Shown: in pieces, positions 33,292 through 44,171 of the stretch | Layout of the letters: each line of letters starts with the position of its first letter | Numbering within the stretch: position 1 is the first letter of the stretch | DNA from: Scleromitrula shiraiana | Taxonomy: Eukaryota; Ascomycota; Leotiomycetes; Helotiales; Sclerotiniaceae | Direction: 5' to 3' | Length of the DNA stretch: 64,000 nucleotides | Assembly (NCBI GenBank): GCA_028455995.1 | Contig: JABELC010000001.1 | Span: 434,001-498,000 of the forward strand | Made by a program: the position numbers and the translations under genes | Notes under the pieces: model-generated | Databases searched by the model: none | What the model saw: only the letters and a program-made list of their open reading frames with translations | Told to the model about the DNA's origin: nothing

Positions 33292-35076
33292 ATGGCATCC
33301 GTCTCCGAGCAGCCATTACTATCAAATCAAGAAAGCTTTCTGGAAGAAGAGCAGGAGGAGGAAGATTTGAGCGATGTCTCTCTCCTACTCGAGAAGAACC
33401 TGCGGAAACCAGGGCTATTCGTCTGGCTACTTACACTATCTGCGGGAATGAGTGGATTATTATTTGGATGTACGATACTTCCGTTCCCATTCTTACTAGC
33501 CACCATCTTTATCTTTAATTCCTAAACCTAGTAAATACCTATTAACAACAAAAGAAACAGACGACACAGGTGTAATTTCCGCAACTCTAGTATCCATACA
33601 TACTTCCCTCGGCCACCCCCTAACTACACTCGACAAGTCCCTTATAACGAGCTGTACCTCCCTCTTTGCGCTTCTGGCCTCTCCTCTCTCGGGTATTCTA
33701 GCCACCACTTACGGCCGCAAACGCGTTGTGCTACTCGCGGATATATCATTTGTCCTTGGGGCATTGATACAAGCAATTACGACATCGGTATGGGGAATGA
33801 TAGTTGGGAGATCGGTTGTGGGCCTTGCGGTTGGGGCTGGCAGCTTCGTAGCTCCATTATATATAGCAGAATTGGCGCCGGCGCCTTTTAGAGGAAGATT
33901 GGTAGTTTTAAATGTGCTGTTTATCACGCTGGGCCAGGTAGTGGCTTATATAGTGGGATGGGCATTTGTGCAATGGGGAGATGCGGAGACGGGGTGGAGA
34001 TGGATGGTCGGGTTGGGAGCCGTGCCGGCTATTGGGCAGATACTGGTTATGGTTGTGATGCCGGAGACGCCACGGTGGTTGGTGCAGGTTGGGAGAAGGG
34101 ACGAGGGAAGAAGTGTGTTGAGTAAGGTTTTTGGAGGCGGAGAGGAGGTGCAGAAGATGGTGGATGGGGTTTTGAGAGGGATAGAGAGAGAGGTCAGGGA
34201 GGAGGAAGAGGCGAAGAGGTTGAGAGTACGCGCGCAAAAGAATAAGGGGACTACGGAGTCTTGGTTTTATGAAGCGAAAGACAATTGGGCCGAGTTAATA
34301 GGGGTTGGTGGAAATAGAAGAGCTTTAACAATTGCTTGTTTACTACAAGGTTTACAGCAATTGTGTGGCTTTGTAAGTGTCTCACTTTTGATTTACTGGT
34401 CTCTCTCAACTAACGTCATTTTCTATAGAACTCCCTCATGTACTTCTCCGCCACCATCTTCACAATCCTCGGTTTCTCCTCTCCAACACTCACCTCCCTC
34501 TCCGTGGCCCTAACCAATTTTGTCCTAACTTGTGCCGCCCTCATTCTAATTGATCGAATCGGTCGCCGTCGAATTCTTCTAATCTCCATCCCCATTATGG
34601 TCATCGGTCTCATATTTTGCTCCATTGGATTTCTCTCCATGAACCTCCCATCCACCAATACCGACACCACCTCTATCTCAAGCAATCCTCCCAACCTCTC
34701 CTCCCGCACCGCTCCCCTCTTAATCCTCACCTCCATAATGCTCTATACGGGCTCTTTCGCCCTCGGTCTCGGCAACGTCCCCTGGATGCAATCGGAGCTC
34801 TTCCCCCTCTCCGTCCGATCTCTCGGCTCCTCACTCTCAACTAGCACAAATTGGGGAGCTAACTTTTTAGTCGGCTTAACGTTCCTCCCGATGATGGAGT
34901 GGATGACTCCATTTTGGACGTTTTTGGTTTATGTGGCGGTTTGTGCGGTGGGGTGGGTATTGATTTGGAGGATTTACCCGGAGACTAAGGGGTTGAGTTT
35001 GGAGGAGACGGGGGAGTTGCTTAAGAATGGGTGGGGGGTGAGGAGAGGGGACGATGAGGATATGGATGGGGATTAA
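33292..35076 (+). CDS. MFS sugar porter, probable myo-inositol transporter
   Basis: Proton-coupled sugar/polyol transporter of the plasma membrane. Exons 33292-33469, 33561-34372 and 34429-35076 join in phase to 545 residues. The start is ATG 33292; upstream in-frame codons open only with GTG. An acidic N-terminal tail precedes TM1, whose GYDTGVIS motif is rebuilt across the first intron. Further motifs: TYGRKRVVLLAD (GR[K/R] loop 2-3), PLYIAELAPAPFRGRLV after TM4, PETPRWLV, DRIGRRRILL and PETKGLSLEE. The TM7 region QGLQQLCGFNSLMYFSATIF and the NVPWMQSELFPLSVRSLGSS loop are closest to inositol transporters rather than hexose ones; the substrate is inferred. Strand composition flips between C-rich and G-rich blocks within the gene, for example near 34860. 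Confidence 0.88.
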
Positions 35077-35542
35077 TAGATAGACGTTAGATACGTGCAT
35101 AGATGGGATGGAGTTAGAATGATTTGGTTTAGCGTGTTTGTCAATATGCATTTTGGTTTGTTTTGGAATGATACCACCAGAGGATGAGCTAATTCATGAG
35201 CTATTACCCCTATGCAAATTCCTGACTAGTAATCGAGCGATTAAATATTGAGATCTGTTGATATCATTATCTAACGCATGGTATTTTATTTACCATTATT
35301 CAATACTGGATTAGACAATACAAGAAAGGTAGCCAGCTGCAGAGGAACCCAAATGATATCATTTCACAAATATAGCTAAAATACAGAGAAAGATGAGATT
35401 AAGTTTTCCGTTAAATAGGTAAACACCATCATAGTCATAATACCATACTTCATGTCCATTACATCAACTTTATCCTCCCCTTTCCTTTCCACCTTTCCTT
35501 TCCACCTTTCTACCGCAACGTTTCATGCAACGTAGTCCCCGC
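35077..35542. other. Intergenic interval between converging transporter and AIM24-family genes
   Basis: 466 bp between two 3' ends, with a short repeated CCTTTCCAC element near 35477-35508. No gene supported. Confidence 0.5.
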
Positions 35543-37028
35543 TTAAGCGGCAGCATGCGAACTCATCCATTGAGAAAAGGCAGTCTAACCAACGTATTAG
35601 TACTTCCATTTCAATCCAGGACCATCAAAGAAGAAGAGGAAGAAACGTACCGGATTCCTCGTCTGCATAAATACTGTTCCTGGTCCTGTGAATTTACACA
35701 CCAATCCCTCACCCGACGATAATCCGGAAATAATCCCTCCAGAAGCTACTCGCTCGATTATGTATTTCGTGTTCCAAGCTACCAGATGTCCGTTATCCAC
35801 AATATATCTTTCACCGTCCGCGAGCTAATTTGATGTTTGATTAGGATCACCCCAAAATACATAGAGAGAAGAGGAGAGGAGAAGAGAGGAGAAAAAGCTC
35901 ACATCCTTCCTAATAATAGCTCCAAAACTACTAATCCAAAGCAACCCAACCCCACTAATCTTATAAACAAACAGGCCCTCCCCACTAAACATAGCCTTCC
36001 CGATGCCCTGTCTCTTATAATCCTTCATAACACCCTGCGTACAAGCCAAGAACGCATCTCGGCCCACCGACCACTGGTCATCGCCCGTAAGACGAATATT
36101 CGTCACATCGCCCAATGTCGCCGGCGCTAGCAGAAGTTCTCCTGGTCCCGTGTACGTGGATTGCGACATCTCGCCCGACATGACGAGTTTCTTCATCGAG
36201 AATTTGATGGCTCCTTTGAGCGTTATGGTGGGCGTCATGGCTATCATTGCGCCTGTGTGGTAGAGAATAGATATTTATGATTAGCGTTTTCTCGTTGAAG
36301 TAAGATATCCCCCCAAAACTATTAAATAAAATCGGCAAAACTAACCAGGCTTAACGGTCAATGGGCATCCCATCGCCAATTGTATCGTAACAATCGTATT
36401 AGTATCCCTATGACTAATTCGATAACTCCCCCCATTAAACGTGCCCACATCATCCTGAGTGGTACTAGCACCGATGAAATGCGCCGCGCTAGGAGCACAA
36501 TGGTCTAAATTCTGCGGGAGACTTGTATTGAGCGCGGCTTTCTCGGGTGGGTAATCAGATTGGTTCCTTTGGGCGTAGCCGGGGAGTTGGGATTCTTGAG
36601 GTGATACGGGGAATGCGGGGGGCGGATGACTCGATCCGGAGTGGGAGGGTCGATGGGAGAGATTTTGTGGAGGGGGTGCGTAGTTTGTTTGTACGGGAGG
36701 GGTGGCTTGGGGTTGGGGTGGTGGTGGTGGTGGTGGTGTGTAGCTTGTTGTGGAGCCGGAGGGTGGTGGTGGGTAGTAGGCGTGTTGGGTGGGTTGGGTT
36801 GGAGGGGGTGAGGATGAAGGGGCGGCGTATTGGAATGAGGTTTGGTTGGGGGGTGGGGAGGTTGGTGGTGCAGAGTATTGTGATGGAGCTGTAGAAAAGT
36901 GTTAGATTGTCGTTAATGGTAGACTTGAGGTCTTCTTACCTCCATTGCCTCCGGGAGGAGCTATAGAAAATTTAGTCATTGATATTCGGTATCAGGCTTC
37001 GGTACTTACGAGGATAATATTGAGACAT
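35543..37028 (-). CDS. AIM24-family (TRAP-like, DUF124) protein
   Basis: Member of the AIM24 family, linked in yeast to mitochondrial inner-membrane organisation. Here there is a long proline-rich N-terminus and no clear presequence, so location is uncertain. Six exons: 37028-37010, 36960-36940, 36888-36346, 36252-35903, 35824-35651 and 35584-35543, in phase to 382 residues. The first two exons are only 19 and 21 nt and code MSQYYPPPPGGNG. Residues about 15-120 are Pro/Ser/Gln-rich. The domain starts with RDTNTIVTIQLAMGCPLTVKPGAMIAM (in part) and includes GPGELLLAPATLGDV, GIGKAMFSGEGLFVYKISG, DNGHLVAWNTKYIIE and GEGLVCKFTGPGTVFMQTRNP, the usual repeated beta-hairpin pattern. The last exon supplies TAFSQWMSSHAAA. 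Confidence 0.85.
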
Positions 37029-38376
37029 CTTGTTAAATTACAAGAGTCACGAGATCGAAAATCAAACAATGGCTCAAGATCGATGTGTTATATAGCTATT
37101 CTGAAGTTTCCTCAGTTGTTGTTGTTGTTGTCGTCGTTATTACTGTCGTCGTCATAAAATTGAGCTTCAGTCAGCAACTCACTTATCTCACAATTTGTCG
37201 CCGAGCTCAGCTGCCCAGCTTGCCCCGCATTCCATCCTTGATATTTCTGTACTCACCAACTTCAAACCATACACTTCGAATATAATCAATCAAGCAAATC
37301 TTAGTAAGCAATAAATCGTTACAAAGTTGTAAAGTTTTCTCTCCTTCACGAAGAAGGAGCAGCCGCTCCCCATCATATAACATCAACGTAACCCCATCCA
37401 TGACATCCGACCCGGATTGTTGCATTAAGCAAACGCGACAACATCCAATCCCCTCATTAAATCGCGCGTCCCAAGATTTTTGAAATCGGGGCTATGTCCA
37501 TCTTCAGCTGCCAATCGTTATGCAAGGGTTCTTTGGACCAATCGGTTGCAGTTTGCAAAATATCCCGGGCGCTTACAGGATGTTGAAAATTGGGATTCTC
37601 GTCAGGTATTGGCATCACAATGTTGCGGCATTGCAGCTCGGGCAGACATGTAAATAACAAGATAAATACGTCCACGTTCATGGATAATCCTGAAGGACTT
37701 TTGTGGTTTGTTGCTTTCGAAGCATAGCTGCTGCAATCACATTTTGGAGAGAAGTGGGGGCCGAGATCTATCTACGAATCCTTGGAAAGCATAAAAAGTT
37801 ACGAAGATCCAGCCCGAACCACATAAAGATTCCAGTGACAACAAGTGCTGCCATACAGGAAAATTATCAATTGACAATAGAAGAAGCCTTTGTTGCTCAC
37901 ACTCAAGGATAGTTGATAGCTCATCATATCAACCAGACTAATGGGTAATATTTATCATCGTCATTTTCATCTTTATGAAATCCCCACTCTAACTAAGTGT
38001 TATTTCGGTATATATAGGTAAATGGTCATTCTGTATTGGTATGCTACCTATGGGTGAATATCCGGATGTTTAAGAAATGAGTATATAGACAACTAAGGTA
38101 CTCGGGCCGGGTGGATTGGGATGGCTAATTATGGGAGTCCTGAGCATTGGAGGGAGAATTAGAAATTCGATTATATCTGACGAGGAGGCTGGCTAGGTCA
38201 ATACTATCTAGCTCTCAAAGAACATAGGATTATGATAGATATGTAACATAATGCATCAACGAGGTTAGAAGAAGAAATATAAGTTTATTTCGCTGAGAAT
38301 TGTATCTACTACTCTACGCTATTATTCCCTTCACTTCCTTTCCTCGCCATCTCTCCACCATTGCATATCACCCCCA
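37029..38376. other. 1.35-kb gene-free stretch upstream of the AIM24-family gene
   Basis: Separates two minus-strand genes. A GTT/GTC triplet-rich patch lies at about 37117-37155. Two short opposite frames occur (37457-37681 minus, 74 codons with a hydrophobic start; 37703-37912 plus, 69 codons); neither has support beyond being open. No gene is called. Confidence 0.4.
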
Positions 38377-39814
38377 TCAACAAAGCCGCTGTCTCTTCCC
38401 CATCCGAGACAAGTCCGAATCAACAAATCGACGGCTCTTCATCTTCGTTTTTAGAACTCCCAGCGCCAGATCAAACCCAATGCGATCCTTTTCCGCTATC
38501 TTTCCCTTTACACGCTCATTCTTGACGTTTTCACAACCGTCGGCAGATACCTTATCGGCATTCAATGAAGCCCGTTGCATATTAGACCCTTCCCAAGTTG
38601 AACCTTTCAACATGGAGTAATCGTAATCACCGCCCATAATTAGTGGTTCTAGCGCACAGAGACCGGTTTCGTTCCTCCATACTGTTGGCTGACCTTTTAA
38701 GACGTGGCTTTGGGCCGCAGGAGGATAGAATATGTTGCACCAGAAACTCGGAATATAGCTGAGAAAATGGAAAATTTTGGTTAGCTTCCCAATCTCACAA
38801 ATGATGAACTGTTTACATGTTCCAAATATCTTATGATATTATAGGATTGACTTACAGAACATTCTCCAATAAAATCCTAACCGGTTCCCCTGCTTCGTTA
38901 ACCGCCTCCAACCCAAGTGTTCCCTTTCCAAGTGGTGATAAAACAGCCCTCATAGTCCGGAAGAACGGATCGTAACAATTTGGAATGCTCTCCCAATGCG
39001 CGTTTGGCGTATAATCGACAAAAAAACTCCTCTCAGTACATATGTGAAAATTCGGAAGAGCAGAACTTTCCGTATAATAGGATGTAATCCAAGGCATGGC
39101 AAATTTCTTCAATGGAACATAATTAAAGTCGTGGAGTCTTGGGGATATTGATCTACTCGGCGACACAGAACGTCTATTGTGACGTCTCAAACTTTCATCA
39201 TCAGAGTTCGGGGGTGAGAACACAGGTTCATACCAAGAGTCTGCAGCTTCCATATTCAAAGCCGAGAAATAACAGCCTTGGGCCAAAGTGCCTGGTGAAG
39301 GAAAGGGTGTTGAAACACGACCTTCTCTAGCTTTCCCGATATCTAATCCCTCATCCAGAAGCCCCTCCTCTATATCTACTATTCCATCGAATCTAACACC
39401 AAGTGTAGTACCCTCTGGTGAAGGGAGAGGTATTGAAACACGGCGTTCTCTAGCTTTTCTGGTATTTGTTAACTCATCCGGAACCTCCTGGACCTCATCT
39501 GCATCTCCCATCCCAGCAAACCTAACACCGAGCATATCCCCCTCACTCATTGCAAACCTCCGTCTAAACCGAAAATTCATCTGTTCCTCTATCTCAGACA
39601 CCAGTTTAGAACGAGCCTGATCCATACCACTGACCTCCGCTTCAAAAATTCCCATTCGATCTTTTAGCTTAGGGCTTGAGGCGCCAGTCATATCACTTTG
39701 TGTATGCATGCGTCTTGATTTCGTCTTAATATTTGGATCGACTTTAAGGCTTCTGTTTACGTCTGCGTTTCGAGGGATTCGCAGAATTTTTGGGTCTAGG
39801 TCGTACCAGTTCAT
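38377..39814 (-). CDS. Hypothetical protein with an internal tandem repeat
   Basis: Exons 39814-38856 and 38758-38377 join in phase (GTAAGT donor, CAG acceptor, 97-nt intron) to 446 residues. The frame is open for 30 codons upstream but begins with TTG, so the first ATG (MNWYDLDPKIL) is taken. I do not recognise the family. Two neighbouring repeats of about 42 residues (about 95-137 and 138-178) each begin LGVRF and end with a run of the type RVS(I/T)P(L/F)PSP. A Ser/Arg stretch SVSPSRSISPR follows near 215. Then comes a globular part rich in aromatic residues (about 225-345: PWITSYYTESSALPNF, FFVDYTPNAHWESIPN, PSFWCNIFYPPAAQ). The C-terminus is basic (KTKMKSRRF, MGKRQRLC). No membrane segment or signal peptide. 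Confidence 0.72.
39280..39532 (-). repeat. Intragenic tandem duplication (two copies of about 126 nt)
   Basis: Coding repeat inside the 446-aa hypothetical protein. At the DNA level both copies share the plus-strand words CCCTC..GGTGAAGG and GAAACACG..CGTTCTCTAGCTTT, but they have diverged by substitutions and small length changes. Limits approximate. Confidence 0.7.
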
Positions 39815-40861
39815 ATCATCTAGAGATATTATACTTAAGTATATCTGCTGTTTGGGGAGTGGTAATAGTATATGGTAAATCGATGTCGAGTTGGGGAGGT
39901 TCAAGAATGAATTGAAGGTTAAGAATAGAGAATGAAAATATTATTTGGATATGAGATAGATGAAGAATAAGAATTTATAAAAATGATTGATTGAAAAGAG
40001 TGGATTTTGAAGTTGGATAACCATGGCGGATGATCAGAGTATATATTGGATTTGAACGTTCCTACTCTATGCAACTCACTGCAAAGCACTTGCCTTTAGA
40101 GGAAAGTCGGAAATAAAACTTACTTTAGATACCTAGGCAGCATTGAGATGAAGATAATCATTCCACAACAATGTTCTAGTTGAAAGTCCTACAGTTAAAC
40201 ACCAATATTCGGCTTCAAATTCGCATAATACAATTGTTCGTAAAATAGCACACCAAGGAGTGTACCATTCCATGAACAAATTACTTCAACCTAACAATCA
40301 AAATATTATGTTATTTAGTCCATCTCTAACAATGAGCAGTTGATATTGTCTAATTCAACATCATACAATGATCAAGTAATCAAACAACATAAGGCGCGGC
40401 ATTCCATAATCCAGTGGTTTTGCCCTGCGTAGTAGCACACCTCACCCTCTAATATACGTAGTACCTACGACGTCATATAATATGAAACAGAATAGGAATT
40501 GTGAAATGAATTCTAATATAAACATCGCATCACTAGATCAGCTATGCAAACCATTATTTTACTTCAGCAAAATAGCAACTAAGGAAGTAGTGAAATATTC
40601 ATAAATTATAGGCCAAGGCTATGTACGTAGTATCTCTCCTTTTCGAAAAGAGCACCACATCCGAAAGACCCCTATTTATGTTAAGTACAAAGATGAATGT
40701 GGATCACTTTTGGACCACTTTGGAATAAACCCGAAGTGCGCTAAAGAACCCAGGACCCCTCATATCATACGCAAACGCATGCATGCAAAACCGGTAAGAT
40801 TCTCAGCCCAAACATATCTGTCCTCGTAGATATAAAAAAAACATCATTATCGTAAAGCTTT
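39815..40861. other. Gene-free stretch upstream of the repeat-containing hypothetical gene
   Basis: About 1.05 kb, AT-rich, between two minus-strand genes. Only short frames; nothing called. Confidence 0.45.
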
Positions 40862-41911
40862 TTAACCTTGTTGTCTTCTTCTCTTTCCGACTTGGGCAGA
40901 GAAACCAGTCTTGATTGCAGTAACACTGCGACGAGATCCACAAGAGTTGCAGGTAAGGAAGAACAAACGGTTTTCTCCCTTATTAAGCTCAGTATCTGGA
41001 GAGCGGCAAGTTTTGCAAGTAACATATTCCACTGTAGTTTGTTAGTAAACCAAAACATCTAACGATACCAATGCTTGACGTACTGATATATTTCCTCAAA
41101 ACGTTCTCGATCTGCTTTTGCTGGAAACGACCCTTAATGACCAAACGTCTGCTACCGTCAACCGAACCACTTGTACCCAATTCAGCAAACAGATATGAAG
41201 TAACGTGCTCATCAGTTCTCTTCATTCGTTTGCAAATCTCGGCGATATTTGCAAAAATAGTCTTCTTGTTTCCTTCACGTAGACATTGTGGAGGTGGGAT
41301 CTTATAACTCTTTGAGCCGGATGATGCGTGATCTGGGTTCTTTTGCGCAAGGAGGGTGAAAAATCGGGAGAGTAAAAGTTCATATCCGATAGCTTTCGTC
41401 TCGTCGTGTTGCCAGATTCCGGTACCCTTAATCATATCACCCGTATCAACCTTCTCTTCGACCTTCTCGGTTTCAGCCTCGCCCTCTTCTCCATCGATGT
41501 TAACGGCAGCAAGTCTGGCTGCGAATCCGTCCTCGGCATCCTTTGGCTTCTTGGTCTTCTTCTTCTTCTTTTTCATCGTTGAAAGATCCAATCCGACATC
41601 TGCAGCTGGTTCTTCGCCTTTGAATGGATCAGTAAATGCCCCCAAGGCCTGAGAAAGAGGCGGCGTACTTGGGGAATGCGACTGCGCGGTATCTTTAATA
41701 TCGTTATTTGCATCTTCCATAGTTACTGCGCCGTTCTCGTCAATGATTGTGGTCTCTTCACTGAACGCAATTGATTTACGTGGTTTTGCGTCGATCTCCT
41801 ACAAATAAATATATTAGAATTTAAAATTTAGATAACGTTAGAGTGAAAGCGGAGACAGAAGAGACAAGTGAGAGGAGAGCCAGGATATAAAATATTATAA
41901 CTCACCGCCAT
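40862..41911 (-). CDS. SUI3: Translation initiation factor eIF2 subunit beta
   Basis: Beta subunit of eIF2, the GTPase that delivers initiator tRNA to the 40S subunit; it contacts eIF5 and eIF2B. Exons 41911-41906 (two codons, MA), 41798-41084 and 41031-40862 join in phase to 296 residues. A lysine block (KKKKKKTKKPK, about 82-92) is seen; fungal and animal proteins usually have three such K-boxes, and here one is obvious, so the N-terminal half is short. The core reads YELLLSRFFTLLAQKNPD, QCLREGNKKTIFANIAEICKRM (in part) and VTSYLFAELGTSGSVDG. The C-terminal C2-C2 zinc finger is intact: YVTCKTCRSPDTEL...LTCNSCGSRRSV. The last residues are KRRRQQG. The 6-nt first coding exon has a 107-nt intron behind it. 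Confidence 0.96.
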
Positions 41912-42545
41912 GATTGCGATTTATTTCAAATACGATTATTTTTTGATAGTTCCTTGAATGAGGAGGGGTGAGAGTCGAATTTGAAGTGGAGTTGTATCAA
42001 TCAATCTTTCTTAGATGTCATGACAAGGCAAAGCAAAGGCATATATATTGTGCATTAAGCGAACCACTTGTGAGTCACTCAAATCATTACATAAATATTA
42101 TGCATAAGTTATACACGACTAACTATCAATAATATCCAAGCTCTTTTTTATATCTCAACTCTATCTAAACATTGAATAAGGACATCGTTGTTTGAACTTC
42201 ATTTATTAAATATTAGACATTTAATAGAGCTTCAAGTTTCAAACAATTAAAACAATTGGTAAATAAGTGGTAAGTTTTCAAAAGCCGAATTATAGATGAA
42301 TATAAATTATCATCCTAACCTAACCTTCAACGTTTTCCAGATCCCAAGAGGTTCCGTCCCTCTGTCCCTCACCTCGACTCTAAACTACCCCTCCTTACAA
42401 CTCCAATGCATAACCAGGAGCGGTAACGCTGTCCCTGCACTGAGTTCTTCTTATTTCAGACGAACACCTCACCTTATACCATACCGATATCCAACTGTAT
42501 CTCCCCTGATATAGAAGTCATCTTCCAATCCCATCCGATCCAAGA
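41912..42545. promoter_or_regulatory. Bidirectional promoter interval between eIF2-beta and the Mim2-like gene
   Basis: 634 bp between divergent genes, AT-rich, with no gene seen. Confidence 0.45.
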
Positions 42546-42983
42546 ATGTCTGCATCTGACTCCTACATATATGCATCCCCGGACCAAGACGAATTAGATT
42601 CCCTGCCCTCCTCCCTCGACAGCAGCGATCTCGAATACGAGAGCTCAGACTCTTCGGAATCAGATGCGCAGAAGGAATGGGAAGCTAGCTTGCAACAGCT
42701 GGAGTTGATGTTAACGATGGTGGTGGTTCCTTGGGTGGGCAAATACTTCGGGAGGAAATTCGCTTATTGGAGTATGCTTTTCTCTTCTTTTCATTGTTAT
42801 CTCAGTGTCATTTTATGCAGATCCTGTACTCAGCGGAGGGTATGGTAGAATCCCGGCTAATACGTATATCTACGAATAGGTTGGGCCAAATATATGACAT
42901 GGCAATATCCGGTCGAAGTCAAGATTACGAATAAACCTGCATTTAAGGCAGCGGGTGTTGTGGAAGCAGCGGCGACATTATGA
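42546..42983 (+). CDS. Small mitochondrial outer-membrane import protein, Mim2-like
   Basis: Two exons, 42546-42771 and 42880-42983, join in phase (donor GTATGC, acceptor AATAG, 108-nt intron) to 109 residues. The acidic Ser/Asp/Glu-rich N-terminus (SSDSSESDAQKEWEASL) leads into one membrane segment (LMLTMVVVPWVGKYFGRKFAYW), then a short basic/aromatic stretch WAKYMTWQYPVEVKITNK and the end AAGVVEAAATL. An acidic tail, one segment with a Gly/Lys/Arg-Trp boundary and a YPVEV-type C-terminus is what I recall for fungal Mim2, the partner of Mim1 in inserting helical outer-membrane proteins. The assignment is from memory of the family, with moderate certainty. Without splicing, each half appears only as a truncated frame. 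A nearby AG at 42833-42834 gives a premature stop, which supports the chosen acceptor. Confidence 0.68.
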
Positions 42984-43614
42984 TCCATGGTTGGGTTGGG
43001 GGGAAAGGTTATTTACATATGATGGGATGGATTATATCGACTTGGTATTATTGTATATGGTCAACCAGATACCGGTATTGCATTCAGTGATGGCGTTTAT
43101 GGAAAGATGGATGTATTGGGTGGATCATTATGTATAGAGATTGCTTATGGATCAAATGCATACAATCACAAATTTACGACTATACACTGGTTTGCACCTA
43201 TGTCTGTGATGTTCGAATGAGCCTATAGCCTCAACTCCTTCCTACAGTTGAGGTTATCAATTAAGAAAGTACGAGGATTCTCCAAAGGTTCGTTATTTGT
43301 GTTTCATAATTCATTTTATTTTCGCTAATAGAACATTAAGTATTAATTAGGTTCGCTTTCATATCATACTATTACAGATATTTTGTTTCTTGTCCTCCCC
43401 AACTAAAACTCAAAAACGCTGTAGGAAAATGCGCCAACTCCTCAACCCGCCCACTCGATATATCCTATAGTAACTAACAACTACCCATTCCATGTATAGT
43501 CAAAGTTTCGTCTTGACTGTTCGTTTGTATGTCTGGTTTTCAAATCTGATTCATAATGTTAGTTTTTAGTCGTAGGCAGATGTGTCACTACAGCATGGAA
43601 TGTGCTCACCTCGT
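42984..43614. other. Intergenic interval between converging Mim2-like and NCE102-like genes
   Basis: About 630 bp between two 3' ends; nothing coding supported. Confidence 0.5.
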
Positions 43615-44171
43615 TTATACCTGGGACATTGTCTGGCCACCACGGCCTCCACGACGAGAAGTCATTCCAGATCTGCCTGCCATAGCACTCAAAGCCAAAG
43701 TAGCAACGAAGGTAGCAAACAAGAACCAGAAGAAAGCTGTAGCAGCCTGAAGTTCACGACAACGTGTTCCCGATCCTTGCACCAATGCGTTGGAGAAACG
43801 GTATGCCTACAAAGAATGTTAGTTTTCAAAGTTGCTATGCATTGTGGTATTCGAGATATTTCAAAACTTACTCGGTTACTGCAGCTGTGGACACCAAGTC
43901 TGGCTGCCAAGACAATTCCGGCGATTAATGTGAAAAGGGTAGCAAGAGCATCCAAAGCAATCATGACGATAGGTATCGCCAGACTCTCCATGAAAGCTCC
44001 CAAGAAACCAAATATTACGACGATCCATGCGAACACACACGTGAAGATGGCATAGTTGACTGAACTGTTGCCGAAGTTCTGTCTGGCAATAGCGTTACCG
44101 ACGAGGGCAGTCAAGATGATGAGGAAGACCAGCTGCACTGAACGCAGGGCGATTTGGGAGATTGAAACCAT
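43615..44171 (-). CDS. NCE102: MARVEL-domain protein NCE102-like (eisosome organiser)
   Basis: Four-helix membrane protein of the plasma membrane, in yeast a sphingolipid sensor that organises eisosomes and was first named for non-classical export. Exons 44171-43872 and 43806-43615 join in phase to 163 residues. The start MVSISQIALRSVQLVFLIIL is characteristic. Four hydrophobic segments: about 10-28, 41-62 (YAIFTCVFAWIVVIFGFLGAF, in part), 68-92 (IVMIALDALATLFTLIAGIVL, in part) and 122-142 (AATAFFWFLFATFVATLALS). The family run LGVHSCSNR ends the first exon, and RCREL precedes the last helix. The tail SRRGGRGGQTMSQV is short and basic, facing the cytosol. No Cys or catalytic site expected. 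Confidence 0.9.

Noticed and set aside
37457..37681. 74-codon minus frame with a hydrophobic N-terminus, resembling a small secreted protein
   Set aside because: Only length and a weak signal-like start support it; no cysteine pattern, homologue or splice partner.
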